A stretch of DNA of 64,000 nucleotides from Drosophila miranda (lineage: Eukaryota; Arthropoda; Insecta; Diptera; Drosophilidae): the NCBI RefSeq assembly GCF_003369915.1, contig NC_046673.1, positions 23,985,718 to 24,049,717 on the forward strand. The letters run 5' to 3'. The notes beneath the pieces are model-generated. The model was not told where the DNA came from. It made no database searches and saw only the letters and a list, made by a program, of their open reading frames with translations. Positions 48,401 to 58,900 of this stretch are shown piece after piece. How positions within the stretch are numbered: position 1 is the first letter of the stretch; each line of letters opens with the position of its first letter. Both the position numbers and the translations under genes were made by a program.

Positions 48401-50122
48401 CATAAAAAGAGAGAGAGAGAGTAAACCCTTTTTGCGCACTCACTCGTCGAGTACCGGGAGTATCTTTTCAATGTTAAGATCCAACTAAAAAAAGAAAAAC
48501 ATGCTCAAAATGAAATGTGAAACATGTAAATTATGGGGATTAATGAATCACGAGATTGTATTTTGGTCTTTGAAAATTAGAAGACCAGAAAGAGGGCGAA
48601 GGAAGGAGATGATAACACGAAAACAGTAACAGCAACAGCAACAGCAATATGACAAACAGCAGATTTAACGCTTAGAATGTACTTTCGTTACGTTACGGAT
48701 TTACGTTCGAGTTAGATTCGGATACCAAAAGACGGAGATACGGAGACGGATACACAGACGGGCTTTGTGTCTTAGTTGGGTTTCTGGGTTGAGGTTGAAG
48801 TTGAGGTATTCTTGGATTTCTTAGCAGTAAACTCAACAAAAGTGTCGCTTCTCTTTTTACTTGGCCTGCCTCGTGCCCGATTGCTCTCTTGTTGGTGGTG
48901 GTGGTGGGAAGAGGAGGACGACTGCCCGGGGGGCTACACATCGTGCAGCGATAGCCGAAAGATATCGTGCTGCACAAAGAAACTACCGCCGACGGGCTTC
49001 AGCACAAAGGTCTGTATGTAGGCATGCGGCTGGTCCTCGTCGGTCTGTTGTTTTGTTGTTGTTGTTCCATTAATTGAGTTTTTTTAAATTTGAAATATAC
49101 GATATATATATGTACATATGTATGTATATATATTTTTGTGTATGTCGGGAGGCATTGCGATCGAAGCAATCTAAACGCGTCCCTTATCGAGCAGCGCGTG
49201 CAAAGTCGGACGAAGCCGTAGCGGTACATTTTCGCATATTTTCGAAATTGCACCGAGACTTCTTTCGATTGGCTTCCCCTTTTTGCGGGGTGTTGTGAAC
49301 CCTTAGAGCTTACCTGCAGTCGTCCCAGGACATTGATAAGCACTCCTCCATCGAAGGTGGGCTGCGAGTCGACAGCGGTTATTACCCTTGTAATCTTTTG
49401 AAAACTCAGGCTCTGTGGATCAATGGGAGGCAATGTTTGAATAACTTCTTAAAGATATGTATACAGAACATACATATATGGACACTTACCTGAACCTTTT
49501 CTAATATTTTTGGAGCTCCCTGTATCTGATGGCCTTCGAAGGTCATAAAGGATTCTGTTGCCTTGAATTGAATAATTGTTTCATGAAAAATCGCACATCG
49601 TACATATGCACTCACACACACAAACACACAGGCCTCGCAGCATATATATATGAAGATTTTTGTATATACGTACAGGCGCGCGTGCATTGGGTGTATGTGT
49701 GTACCCGGACCGATGGGAAGATTCGAGAAGACGCTCAAGCCACCTCGAGTTTTTCCGTTGAATCAACCCAGGCTTCTCATATATGATTTTCTTCATTTGC
49801 GCGCCCTTTTTTATATCCGCCTCGGAGGAGGCTGCACGAGAGAAGGTGGACTTTTTCAAGGGCGCAACGCACGTCACCTGTGCGCCAAGAGGAGGCGCAG
49901 CTGCAGCCGAGAACCACTTTACAATTGTTGCTACCGCTGCCGTAGCGACACCCCCGCAAAGTTTCACAATCTGAAGCGTCCAGTTCAGGCCAGAAAAGAC
50001 ACAGAAAAACTTACGCTGTAGAAATTGACCACGCTTGCACGGTTTGCCGGGTCGTCGAACAGGGCATAGTACTGCTGGACGAAGCCCTTGCCAATATCTT
50101 CGTACTGGGGATTAAGCGACAT
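45420..50122 (-). CDS. Ntf-2: Nuclear transport factor 2, distal-exon isoform
   Basis: NTF2 carries RanGDP into the nucleus through FxFG nucleoporins. Exons 50122-50015, 49561-49490, 49412-49314 and the distal last exon 45533-45420 join in phase 0 to 130 aa, the usual NTF2 length. It begins MSLNPQYEDIGKGFVQQYYA. The conserved middle (TFEGHQIQGAPKI and FQKITRVITAVDSQPTFDGG) and ending (FFVAHDIFRLNIHNTA) match the family closely. A second, mutually exclusive last exon lies at 49044-48934. The intron before the distal exon contains an inserted hAT transposon (45776-48347), so this isoform's last intron is about 3.8 kb, against about 270 bp for the proximal form. Confidence 0.95.
45768..48355 (+). 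mobile_element. hAT-family DNA transposon, 2572 bp, with 8-bp target duplication
   Basis: The element spans 45776-48347. Its ends are inverted repeats (left TAGAGCCCTGCACGAGT, right read inverted TAGAGCCCTGCATGAGT). They are flanked by the perfect 8-bp direct repeat ATACATAT at 45768-45775 and 48348-48355, the target-site size of hAT elements. The interior encodes a hobo/Ac-type transposase in the plus direction (46169-48124). Subterminal GTGTTCACAGTG-like repeats lie at about 48190-48250. The element sits in the Ntf-2 intron, opposite to Ntf-2 transcription. The intact target duplication suggests a fairly recent insertion. Confidence 0.93.
46169..48124 (+). pseudogene. Frameshifted hAT transposase
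   Basis: Apparent exons are 46169-46201, 46269-46914 and 47013-48124, with GTAAGT/GCAG and GTACGT/GCAG introns. The N-terminus holds a BED zinc finger (VWEVF, CRNC, SSNLVRHKC). The catalytic region shows TSDAWTD, where the first acidic residue is expected, and VTDRGSNMI for the second. The C-terminus has the hAT dimerisation block with SLASSERVFSLA. The middle exon is broken: the reading frame shifts near 46705, shifts again near 46858, and a short segment appears missing there, so a TAG stop at 46785 ends the first frame. The last exon is open for 387 codons counting from 46961. It would not make a full transposase unless these are sequence errors. Confidence 0.85.
48356..48933. other. Ntf-2: Ntf-2 proximal isoform 3' region
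   Basis: Sequence between the transposon and the proximal Ntf-2 stop (48934). On the minus strand it should hold the 3' UTR of the proximal isoform. No coding sequence seen. Confidence 0.55.
48934..49044 (-). CDS. Ntf-2: Alternative proximal last exon of Ntf-2
   Basis: Encodes 36 residues, starting TDEDQPHAYIQTFVLKP and ending FFVQHDIFRLSLHDV, then TAG. The acceptor (AACAG) is in phase 0 with the shared third exon (ending 49314), giving a 129-aa protein. It aligns residue for residue with the distal exon (QPHAY/PPHAF, VQHDIFRL/VAHDIFRL), as expected of a duplicated exon. Both encode the last strands of the NTF2 fold, which include part of the dimer and Ran-binding surface. Confidence 0.93.
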   Translation of the reverse strand, partial: TDEDQPHAYIQTFVLKPVGGSFFVQHDIFRLSLHDV

Positions 50123-51250
50123 CGTACTCAATTTACTTTAGAAGCTATTAACAAATTAACCAAAAACTATTCGGCAAATTCTTCAAACGATCACACAAAA
50201 AATCACAGTTTTCAGCTCCGATTCCGATAGAGAAATGAGTGATGGCAGGAAAACAGATGTGAAGGGTTCGAAATATCGATTATTGATGCCTCACTTCACA
50301 GGGAAAAGTCACAGTCACAGTATAAATTTAGCAGAACAAAATTACCCGATACTCAGTTAGCTTAGGGTTTAGGGAGCACAATGAATGCGAGCGGGAATAA
50401 AATTGTGGGTAATCCGGTCTGCTCTAGCTCTGAGAATATCTGAGACTATATAAACAATATATTAACAAAATAAGCGAAGGGACCCGGCTATTTATGCTGA
50501 TCAAGAATATTTATGCCTTATGGAGTCAGAAATGCTTCGTGCTGCCACATATATCAATATTTCTATAATGTATCTCAATAAAAAGTGAATTTCCAGTTCA
50601 ATTGGAATATACATTTTTTTTCTAATGACAGTAACTAATTAATCTGTTGCCCAGTGATCATGTCACAGAAGTCACCGCTCATCGCTAAGAGTTGCATCGA
50701 TATTTTACTATCGATGTTTCGCCAGCGCTGGACGTCGTTCGCGAACAATACTTATTGTTTGTTTCCGCAACAGTGCTGCCAGATTTTGAGCAAGCTAAAA
50801 ATTGTAGAAAATAGGCTAAAAATAAAACAACACATAAATATATACATTTCTAATTGTGTTATTATTTCATCCAATTCGCTATTATTCGAATCGGTATTCT
50901 TTTCGCTGTAACGATTATGAACTGTTGCAAACACATAAGCGACTCATGTGCTTCCGTTTTATAGATTTTTTATAAATCGAATTTTATTCTCTTGGCCAAT
51001 GCCTTCATAATTTTTCAAGCATATCCGTTTTCAAATAAGCTAGATCTAGTCGTTAATAGGCTAAAATGGCAACACTGTTCCGCGGAGGAAAAGAAGAACG
51101 AATAACTAAAATTTGTCTGCTGATAACTCCTTTCGGGCGTTCCGCCCGCTAATCTATAGATCGCTGCAGCACCAGCGCCAGCAACAACGACGCGAACGGT
51201 TTTTATTCATCTTTCGGGTTTTTCGGTTTAAAACTGGCCGCGTCTGAGTA
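50123..51250. promoter_or_regulatory. Divergent promoter region, Ntf-2 and zinc-finger gene
   Basis: The two start codons face away from each other across 1.1 kb. It contains DRE-like half matches (ATCGATA near 50696 and CTATCGAT near 50708) and no credible exon. The frame at 50654-50911 is short and unsupported. Confidence 0.5.
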
Positions 51251-52643
51251 ATGTTTACCATCGCCAATATAGCCCGACAATGTCGCATCTGCCTGCGGCA
51301 ACTGCGCGAGCTCAAGGAGCACCGCTCCGACCACAGTTTAGACAACCTCCACTCGCGTTCGGTGCACATGCTAAAGAAGTTTTTCGGCATCGATGTGCTG
51401 GAGCAGCCCCAAGGCTTTCCCAAGCAGATATGCGCCCTCTGCTACAACGCCATTGAGTATTTCGAAGAACTGTGCAAGGTCGCCCAAGAGTCGAATGAAA
51501 AGCTGACGCCACTTTTCGAAGCGCAGGCCAAAAATTCTGTCCCAGCAGGATCCGGGGGGGAGGCACAGCCGCCGCACCTAGAAACACAGCTGGTTGATAT
51601 ACGACACTTGTTTATGCCAACATTCGTTTTCCTAATGCTCTCTTAGCGTCTCTCCTCAGCTGCTGCCCAGCGATGTTTCGATAAAAGACGAGCCCCGAGA
51701 CAGCGAGGAGGAGGAGGAGGAGGAGGAGGAGGAGCTTGAGCTGACTCAGCAAGAGTCGGCAGATGCAGCCGAACAGGCAACCGACACCGCCTCGATTTCA
51801 GTATCGTCCAGCAAGAGAGGAGGGGGGTCCCTGGCCTGCGACCAGTGCGGAAAGCAGGTCTACAAGCTGCCCTACCTGGAGGCCCACATCCGCAGCGTGC
51901 ACCAAGGTCATGCCAAGCCATTCCTCTGCCGCAACTGTGACAAGTCCTTCACGCGCTATGAGCAGCTCCGTTCGCACATGCGCAACTCCCATCCTTCGTC
52001 CCAGGGGAGCGGCGGGGGCAGCGGCAGCGGGTCTGCCCAGCAGCAGCTGGAGGAGGCGCAGCATCTGATCTGCGAGCACTGCAACCGCCAGTATAGCACC
52101 AAGAATGCACTGGGCGAGCACTTGAAGCGGCACGCCCAGCGCAAGGAGCACGTCTGCGAGCACTGTGGCGTGGCCAAGGTGACGCGGACGGAGCTGCTCA
52201 CCCATCTGCGCATACACAACCCCAGTTGGGAGAAATTCAAGTGCCAGCAGTGTCCGCAGCTGTTCCGCCACAAGAGCGCCATCAGTCGTCATGTGCGGGT
52301 GGTGCATGAGGGCCAGCGGCGCTTCCAGTGCGTCCATTGCGATAAGCGTTTTGGGACGCATGCCTCCCAGGTAAGGCACGAGCGCCTGCACGCCAGCGAC
52401 CAGCAGCAACGACCCTCCCGTTGCGATGTATGTTCCAAGTGCTTTTCCGACGGGGAGCGGCTCGCCTCCCACATGCGCAGCCATGACAAAACTCTTTGGC
52501 CCTACGCCTGTGCGCAATGCAACAAGCCGTGCATCACGCGCCAGACCCTGGAAATCCACCAGCAACGTCACAGCGGCCACAGGGAACAGGAGCTGTCCTG
52601 CGGGGGTCGTGGTAGTGATGGTCGGGCCCGTGAAGCCATCTGA
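51251..52643 (+). CDS. ZAD-C2H2 zinc-finger transcription factor
   Basis: Exons 51251-51592 and 51660-52643 give 441 aa; the 67-nt intron has a weak donor (GTTGAT) and a CTCAG acceptor, and without it the frame stops at 51646. Residues 10-95 are a ZAD dimerisation domain (CRICLRQL and CALCYNAI supply the four zinc cysteines). A Glu-rich linker encoded by GAG repeats (about 51705-51735) follows. Eight C2H2 fingers then run from about residue 171 to 430, from CDQCGKQVYKLPYLEAHIRS to CAQCNKPCITRQTLEIHQQR; fingers 2 and 3 are separated by a Gly/Ser spacer. ZAD proteins are nuclear DNA-binding factors, numerous and fast-evolving in insects. The target is unknown. AATAAA is at 52690-52695. Confidence 0.9.
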
Positions 52644-52763
52644 AAGAACATTTTTTGTTGTATTTTAGCGTGTACCTGATATAAGAACAAATAAAGTGTT
52701 TAACGTTTGAAATTTGATTCAAATAGCGGGTCATCGGTTGTTCGTTCAACTATCGCTTGAGGC

Positions 52764-52771
52764 TATCGATA
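52764..52771. promoter_or_regulatory. DRE (DREF site) upstream of Naxe
   Basis: Perfect palindromic TATCGATA about 100 bp before the Naxe start codon and 120 bp after the zinc-finger stop, typical of Drosophila housekeeping promoters. Confidence 0.75.
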
Positions 52772-52866
52772 GACTTATCTTTGTTCCAGCTGCATGTAAT
52801 TTTATTTTAGTTAATATTTTGTTTGTAATTTTTCAATTATTTAAGTACTAAATTAACTGGGGAAAT

Positions 52867-53792
52867 ATGCGCTTGCCTAGCTGGCAATGTCTCCGGTGGA
52901 ATGGATGCAACCCAAGGACTTGTCAACTGCTTTGGCGTACAAAAAACACGCAAAGCCGGTTGCCATTCTCGCATTTTGCAATTATCGAAAAGCAACAGCA
53001 AAGACAAAACCAACAATTAAAACGTCATTTCAGCTTGCAATCTTGCAAAAATATGGTCAAGTATCTGAGTCAAAGCGAGGCCATCCAACTGGACCTCGAT
53101 CTGTTCGAGACGTTCCATGTGGGTCAGCTAATGGAACTGGCCGGATTAAGCTGTGCCGATGCCGTGGCCGAGTGCTTTCCCGCCCAGACCCATCCGCGAG
53201 TGTTGGTCGTCTGTGGGCCGGGAAACAATGGTGGCGATGGTCTGGTCTGTGCCCGGCATCTGTCGTTGATGGGCTACCAGCCCACCGTTTACTATCCAAA
53301 ACCCACACTGATGTCGCTGTACGAGAATCTGACCAATCAGTGCCACCACATGGAGATACCCAGCGTTAAAAAGTGCCCCTCTTTGTCAGATGCCGAGGAG
53401 GACTATGACCTGATCTTGGATGCCCTGTTTGGCTTCGGCTTCAAGCCGCCGGTACGCGAAGATTTTGTGCCCCTGGTAAAGATGATGCAGGAAACAAAGG
53501 TGCCAATAGCCAGGTGAGAATTCAGCAGCAGCTTCTTTGGAGATCTGTAATGGGTGTTTTTGTTTGTCGCAGTGTGGACATACCCAGCGGCTGGGATGTG
53601 GAGAAGGGCAAGCAGAGCGAGTGCGACTTTGAGCCGAAGCTGCTCATCTCCTTGACGGCCCCCAAGCTCTGTGCAGAGCACTTCAAAGGAGAGCATCACT
53701 ACTTGGGCGGACGCTTTGTGCCGCCCGCCCTTCAGCGTAAATACCAGCTCAATCTGCCAGACTACGGCTCCAAGCTGGTTGTCAGGCTGTAA
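52867..53792 (+). CDS. Naxe: NAD(P)H-hydrate epimerase (YjeF N-terminal domain)
   Basis: Repairs hydrated NADH/NADPH by interconverting R- and S-NAD(P)HX so the dehydratase can act. Exons 52867-53513 and 53573-53792 join in frame to 288 aa. The first 62 residues are basic and Gln-rich and look like a mitochondrial leader; an internal ATG at 53053 ([10 protein letters not shown]) would give a 226-aa cytosolic form, closer to the usual size. Diagnostic motifs are [12 protein letters not shown], the nucleotide loop [31 protein letters not shown] and, across the splice, [19 protein letters not shown] at 53828-53833 follows the stop closely. It converges with Nob1, whose stop is 112 bp away, so the 3' UTRs probably overlap. 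Confidence 0.94.
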
Positions 53793-53904
53793 GTGTGTGT
53801 GTGTTTGTAGGACGCGTTTAATCTCGAAATAAACACAGATTACACGGATTAATGGAAAGCTTATGCTATGGACCCCTCCCTGACACCCCGACCCTGATCC
53901 CCCG

Positions 53905-55368
53905 CTATTTGTAGAGACGATTGTAGTGCTTGCGACGACGATCTTCCTCAAAGTTGTTGTTTCGCGCCCACTCCTTGAGATTGCCCTTGGAGCGGAGCAT
54001 GGCAGACTTGGAGTCGACGTCGCGGAGGACGAATGGCGAGTAGCCGGCTATGTAGTCCTCGTCCATGGCATTGGTCTTTGTTTTGGCCACGCGCGACGGC
54101 ATTTGGCGCGGCATGGGCTGGTCCTCGAATAGAATGGGATTCCGCGAATGCTTGCCGCCTTGAAATTTGGGCAGGCTCTGGTTCTTGTACTTGGACGTCA
54201 GGGGGCGACGCGTATTGATGTGGATCACCTGCTTCCCGTTCTCATCCAGGCTGACGGCGACGCGCTTGAGCGTCTTGTTGCCGCAGTTCGGACAGAAGAC
54301 TTTGGTCATGATGCTGGTGGTCTTGAAGCAGGCGTAGCAGCGGAGGATATACGTGCGCAGCTGCTTGATGATGCGCCCATTGAGGGCGGCCAAGTTCAGA
54401 TTCATTTGCTTGAGCACATTCTGAATGGCATAATCTGTGGTCATGCAGGCCACCAGGGGCACCGCATCGGACTCCACCTTGCCCTCGAGTGCCTTCTTGG
54501 CGCTCCTGATGTTCGAGTGGGTGATCCAGCCGTCGTCGCCGACGTCATCGTCCTGATTGCTGTTGGAGGATTGCTGTTCCGGTTCTTGCTCCGATTCATC
54601 CTCTTCTGTCTGGGCCTGGGCCACAAGGAGATCGTACTCCGGGGCGTCGGAATCACAACTCAATTGCTCCAGCAGCTTCTTCAGCTCCTCCTCGGAGATG
54701 TCATCCTCCTTTGTCTCGGGGAGATTTTCGGTGGGCAGCGCCAATCCGTTGATCTGAGCCTCAATGGCAGCTTTTACGTTATCTACAGACTTTTCCTTTT
54801 CTACATCCTCATTATCCTCATCCTCATCCACATCCTCAACATCTTCATCATCGTCGTCCTCATCGCCTTCCCCTTCATCGCCTTCGGGCATGTACCAGCC
54901 CACAAGACGCTTATTGTTGGCCTCCTGCATTTCCTTGGGCTCCTCCTTGGAGGCAATGGTCTGGGCCATCACTGGCTCTTTGCGCAGATGCTCTGTGCCC
55001 ACATTGTCGCTCTCCAGCTCGTACGAGAGGGCGATCACCTTCAGATCGATGCCAGAGAGGCTGGCATAGTCGCCCGTCTTCTTGGCGAACTCCACACAGT
55101 GCTTGACGCTTTCGGGTCGCGGTTCACGCACCTCCAGGCCAAACGGCAGCACACAGAGGCGCCGTATCTGGCGTTTATTGCGCACCTCGGCTACCACATC
55201 GGGCACAGTAAGAACACTCTCGGCGTATTCCTGGTAACGAACGGATTTAATGATTGGTTACAGCGTTATTGATTGATCTCGCAGTCGACTTACATTCAGG
55301 GGAACTGCATTGATGAATGCTGTGGTATCCGCTACCATATATTTGATCTTTCCATTTGTTACGCTCAT
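53905..55368 (-). CDS. Nob1: RNA-binding protein NOB1 (18S rRNA 3'-end endonuclease)
   Basis: NOB1 cuts the 20S pre-rRNA at site D to finish the 18S 3' end in cytoplasmic pre-40S particles. Exons 55368-55294 and 55230-53905 join in phase 0 to 466 aa. The N-terminal PIN nuclease domain starts with VADTTAFIN (catalytic D14) and continues through EVRNKRQIRRL. An acidic stretch rich in Asp/Glu (about 54780-54880) separates it from the C-terminal half. The zinc ribbon is CYACFKTTSIMTKVFCPNC. The basic C-terminus (EEDRRRKHYNRLYK) is typical. It diverges from the YLPM1-like gene and shares its DRE-rich promoter. Its 3' end faces Naxe; ATTAAA on the minus strand at 53822-53817 is a candidate poly(A) signal. 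Confidence 0.94.
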
Positions 55369-55953
55369 TTTAATTGCGATTTGTCTTCACATATAAAATA
55401 TAAATAAAAGGAAAACAGCACGTGTCGCGCTCTGCTATCGATAGTGATGGGCATAAGTATTGCTGCCATGCGATAGATTTCTTTGTGCATTGAATATTAC
55501 AAATTATACAATTTAACGATAATATGGAAAGTAATATCATATTAAATGTTAAGTATTTAATTATAGCAACACGTATAGGACTCGATGGTTTAGCGGCTAG
55601 TCGGATGGTCGAGCGGCTATCGATATAAGATACTAAGTCATTTTCTATGTTCTAACCCGATAGCCAATATCACTATCGATATCTCTTATTGCTATCGTAT
55701 GCGTATTGCGGCAATCGAACTTCCCGTACCACATCTCTAATTTTCAAGCCAAAAATGGCGAAGTGTGTGGAATTTTTACTTTTTCTTGAGTTCGGAAATT
55801 AGTTTTGCTGCAAATTACATAAAATAAACATTAGGGTAAGTGTAGTGATGACTAAAATGTATTTGGAGCACATGTACAATCAGTAGACAATAACATAATG
55901 CCAAAAACCCCATTTTCTTGCGACCTAAAGAGTGAAAAAAAAGAGGAGTGAGA
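55369..55953. promoter_or_regulatory. Bidirectional promoter with three DRE sites
   Basis: The region between the Nob1 start (minus) and the YLPM1-like start (plus) holds three perfect TATCGATA palindromes at 55436-55443, 55618-55625 and 55674-55681. DREF binds this motif at housekeeping promoters and insulator-like boundaries. No TATA box is convincing. Confidence 0.75.
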
Positions 55954-58900
55954 ATGTGGAACCAATGGCCTGCAGTAGCGGCTTTGGTGCCAGGCGCCGT
56001 GCCAATGGCTGCACCACCCCAGCCCTCGGTACCGCCACCTCTGCCGGACGCACCGCCACCGCCGCCGCCCGCCGAGCAGCCATCCACAGTCGCCTCGGTG
56101 GTGCCCGCCGGCGTCGCTGTTGCCGCCGCCGCTGAACAAGTCACCATGCCTGCGGCACTGGGAGGCAACCCCTACAGCACAGCTGGCCAAACGGCCACCA
56201 ACCCCTATGAACAGTACACGGCTGCACAGTACGCGGCCATGACCCCCGAGCAGCAATATGCGCTGCAGCACCACTGGCATCAGTGGCAGACCTACCAGCA
56301 GGAGTACGCCAAGTGGCATGCCCAATACGGCGAGCAGGTGTGTGACCTACTACTGCCCCCCTTGTGGAGGATTCCCCTTTTAATTCGTTTCGTTTGCTTG
56401 TGTTCTTCCAGTACAAACGGGAGATGGCTGCCGCAGCAGCTGGTGGTGCAAATCCCACGGCCGTAACTGCCGTCGCTGTCGCACCAGCGCCCGTAGCAGC
56501 AGCAGCAGCTGTCGTGATGCCCACCGCCGTGGCAGTACAGCCGGGAGTGCAGTGCTATCCCCCGGCACAACAGACATACTACCAGGCTCCGCCGGCGGTG
56601 GCTCCAGTGCCCGTTCAAGTGCCCCCCAATCCTGCGGTAGCTGGAATGCCGGGCAAGATTATGGCCCAGCCGCAGATGTACAGCCAACCACCGCCGCCGC
56701 CACCGCAGAAGAATGCCAATCCCGGAGGCTACATGCAGCAGCCGCAGCACCAGCAGCTGCATCAGGCAAATCCCAATATGTGGCCCAACGTCCCACCGGC
56801 GGCACAGCAGCAGCAGCAGCATCTCCAGCAACCGCCGCCGGCGTCTCATTACAACCAAATGGCACAGCCACAGCCACAGATGGGGGGCTACAGTCAGCCA
56901 CCCAACGAGATGCAGGGCAACATGAATCCCTTTCCCAATCTGCAGCAGCCGCCGCCTGCATTTATGGGCGCTGATCCCAAGATGCGCCAGCCCCCGCCCA
57001 ATGCCATGGAGAACCAATGGAACCAGCAGCAGCATCAACAGCATCAGCCTCCGAAACGTAATGCACCACGGTGGGAGGGGCCCACAGATGGGCCCGGACC
57101 TGGTCCAGGCCCAGGTCACGGTCCAGGTCCCGGTCCCGTAGGACCCGCCAGGTGGGAGGGACCTCCCCCATCTGGAGGGAATGCAAACAATCGCTGGAAT
57201 TCCGGACCGCCTCCACCTGCCGCCGATACAAACAGACGCTGGGACGGACCCCCGCTTCCGCAGGGTGGGGATGGCAACAATCGCTGGAGCGGACCGCCGC
57301 CGTCGTCCTCGGCTGAGGCTAATCGGGGACGCTGGGATGGACCACCCCCATCTATGCAGGACAAACAGCAGGAGCAGCAGCAGCAACAGCCGCCGGTGGG
57401 CAGCAGCAACAATCAGCGGATGAATCGTTGGTCTACGAATAATCCCGATATGGAGCAGCGTCATGGAAATAAATCGAACCCGAATTTCCAGCGCAAGGGC
57501 TGGAGCGATGGACCTGGGCAGCAGGCGGGAGGAGGAGGAGATGGCCCTGCCGCGCAACGCGGCCAGAATCCTTTTACACAGAGTTCTGGCCAGGAGTTTC
57601 TCTCAAATCAAGAAGGATTTAGCGGTGGTCGCGGCGGAGGCCCACCTGGACCTGGAGCAGGACCTGGACCTGGACCTGGACGATCGATTGCTGGAAATTC
57701 CGGCGGCGTTGGCGGAAACTCTGGAAACTTTGGCAATAGCCCCGGAGGAGGAGGAGGAGGGGGAGGATCGAACTTTAATAACAACAACAGCTATGGCGGT
57801 GGCGGAGGAGTTCCCGATAATTCTGGGAGCTTTGGCAACAATTATGGGGCCAACAACCGCCGTGGTCCTCCTCCCAACAACAACAACAATGCGGGACGCT
57901 GGGAGAATCAGGGATACAACGAAGAGAGAGGTGCCAACAGCGATGGCGGTGGCCAGAATCGTGGAAACTTTGGCCAAAGGAACAGCAATAGCAACAACAA
58001 CAACAATCCACATCAGCAGCAGCATCCACGTGGAGGTGGAGGAGGTGGTGGAGGCGGAGCCGGAGCAGGAGGAGGAGCTCCTGCTGGGCCAGATCTGGAT
58101 GAGGCGAGCTTCGATCGTTTGTTCGATCAGTGGGAGCAGCAGTTCGAGGACTGGAAACGGGCCAATGCCAATCATCCGGATCGCGACGAGTACCGTCGCT
58201 ACGAGGAGGAATTTGAGAAGCAGCGCCGTCGCATTGCCGAGCGACGCGAGCAGATGCGTCGTCGCCGTCAGGCTCAAGAGAGTGGAGGTCCAGTAGGAGG
58301 AGGAGGGGGCCCAGATGGTCCACCAGTCGGACCAATGGGCAGCAAAGATCCCATCGAAGACATGGAAGACGGTGGCGGACGCTTCCGTGGTGGGTCCTTT
58401 GAGGGTCCAAACAGAGGTGATCCTGGAATGGACGGACAGGGACACGGACCAGGTCCTGCTTTTGAGAGAGAACCCTTTGGAGCTCGAGGACCTGGACCTG
58501 CCTTTGATGGTCCCAATCGCGGTGGACTTGGACCTGGAGCTGGCGGTAGACCTGGCTTCGGAGGCAGAGGACCTGGTCCATTCCCAGGCGGGAATCACGA
58601 GCAGCGTCGTGAGCAGGAAACCCAGCAGCAGCCGCCGCCCATGCGCCGGGAGCATGTCGTGGAGCCTCCCATGGCGCTGAAGACGGGATCTCCACAGAAG
58701 CAGTTGTCCCCCAAGAAGCCCCTAGAGCATCAGCAGAAACAGGAGCAGCAGCAGCAGCAGCATCAGCAGCATCAGCAGAAGAGCGAGCCTTCGTCTGCGC
58801 CTGCTTCTGGGCCTGGACCAATGTCTAATCTTGGCAAGCGGCGGTTCGAGGGGGCCGCTGCCACCTCCACACCGGCGAAGCAAACCAAAGAGGAGGAGAA

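Noticed and set aside
54148-55272. 374-aa plus-strand frame opposite Nob1
   Set aside because: Shadow frame; Nob1 on the minus strand has the PIN and zinc-ribbon motifs.
57603-58821. 350- and 348-aa minus-strand frames opposite the YLPM1-like exon
   Set aside because: Shadows of the GC-rich repeat coding strand. The plus frame has the protein-like motifs and correct splice phases.
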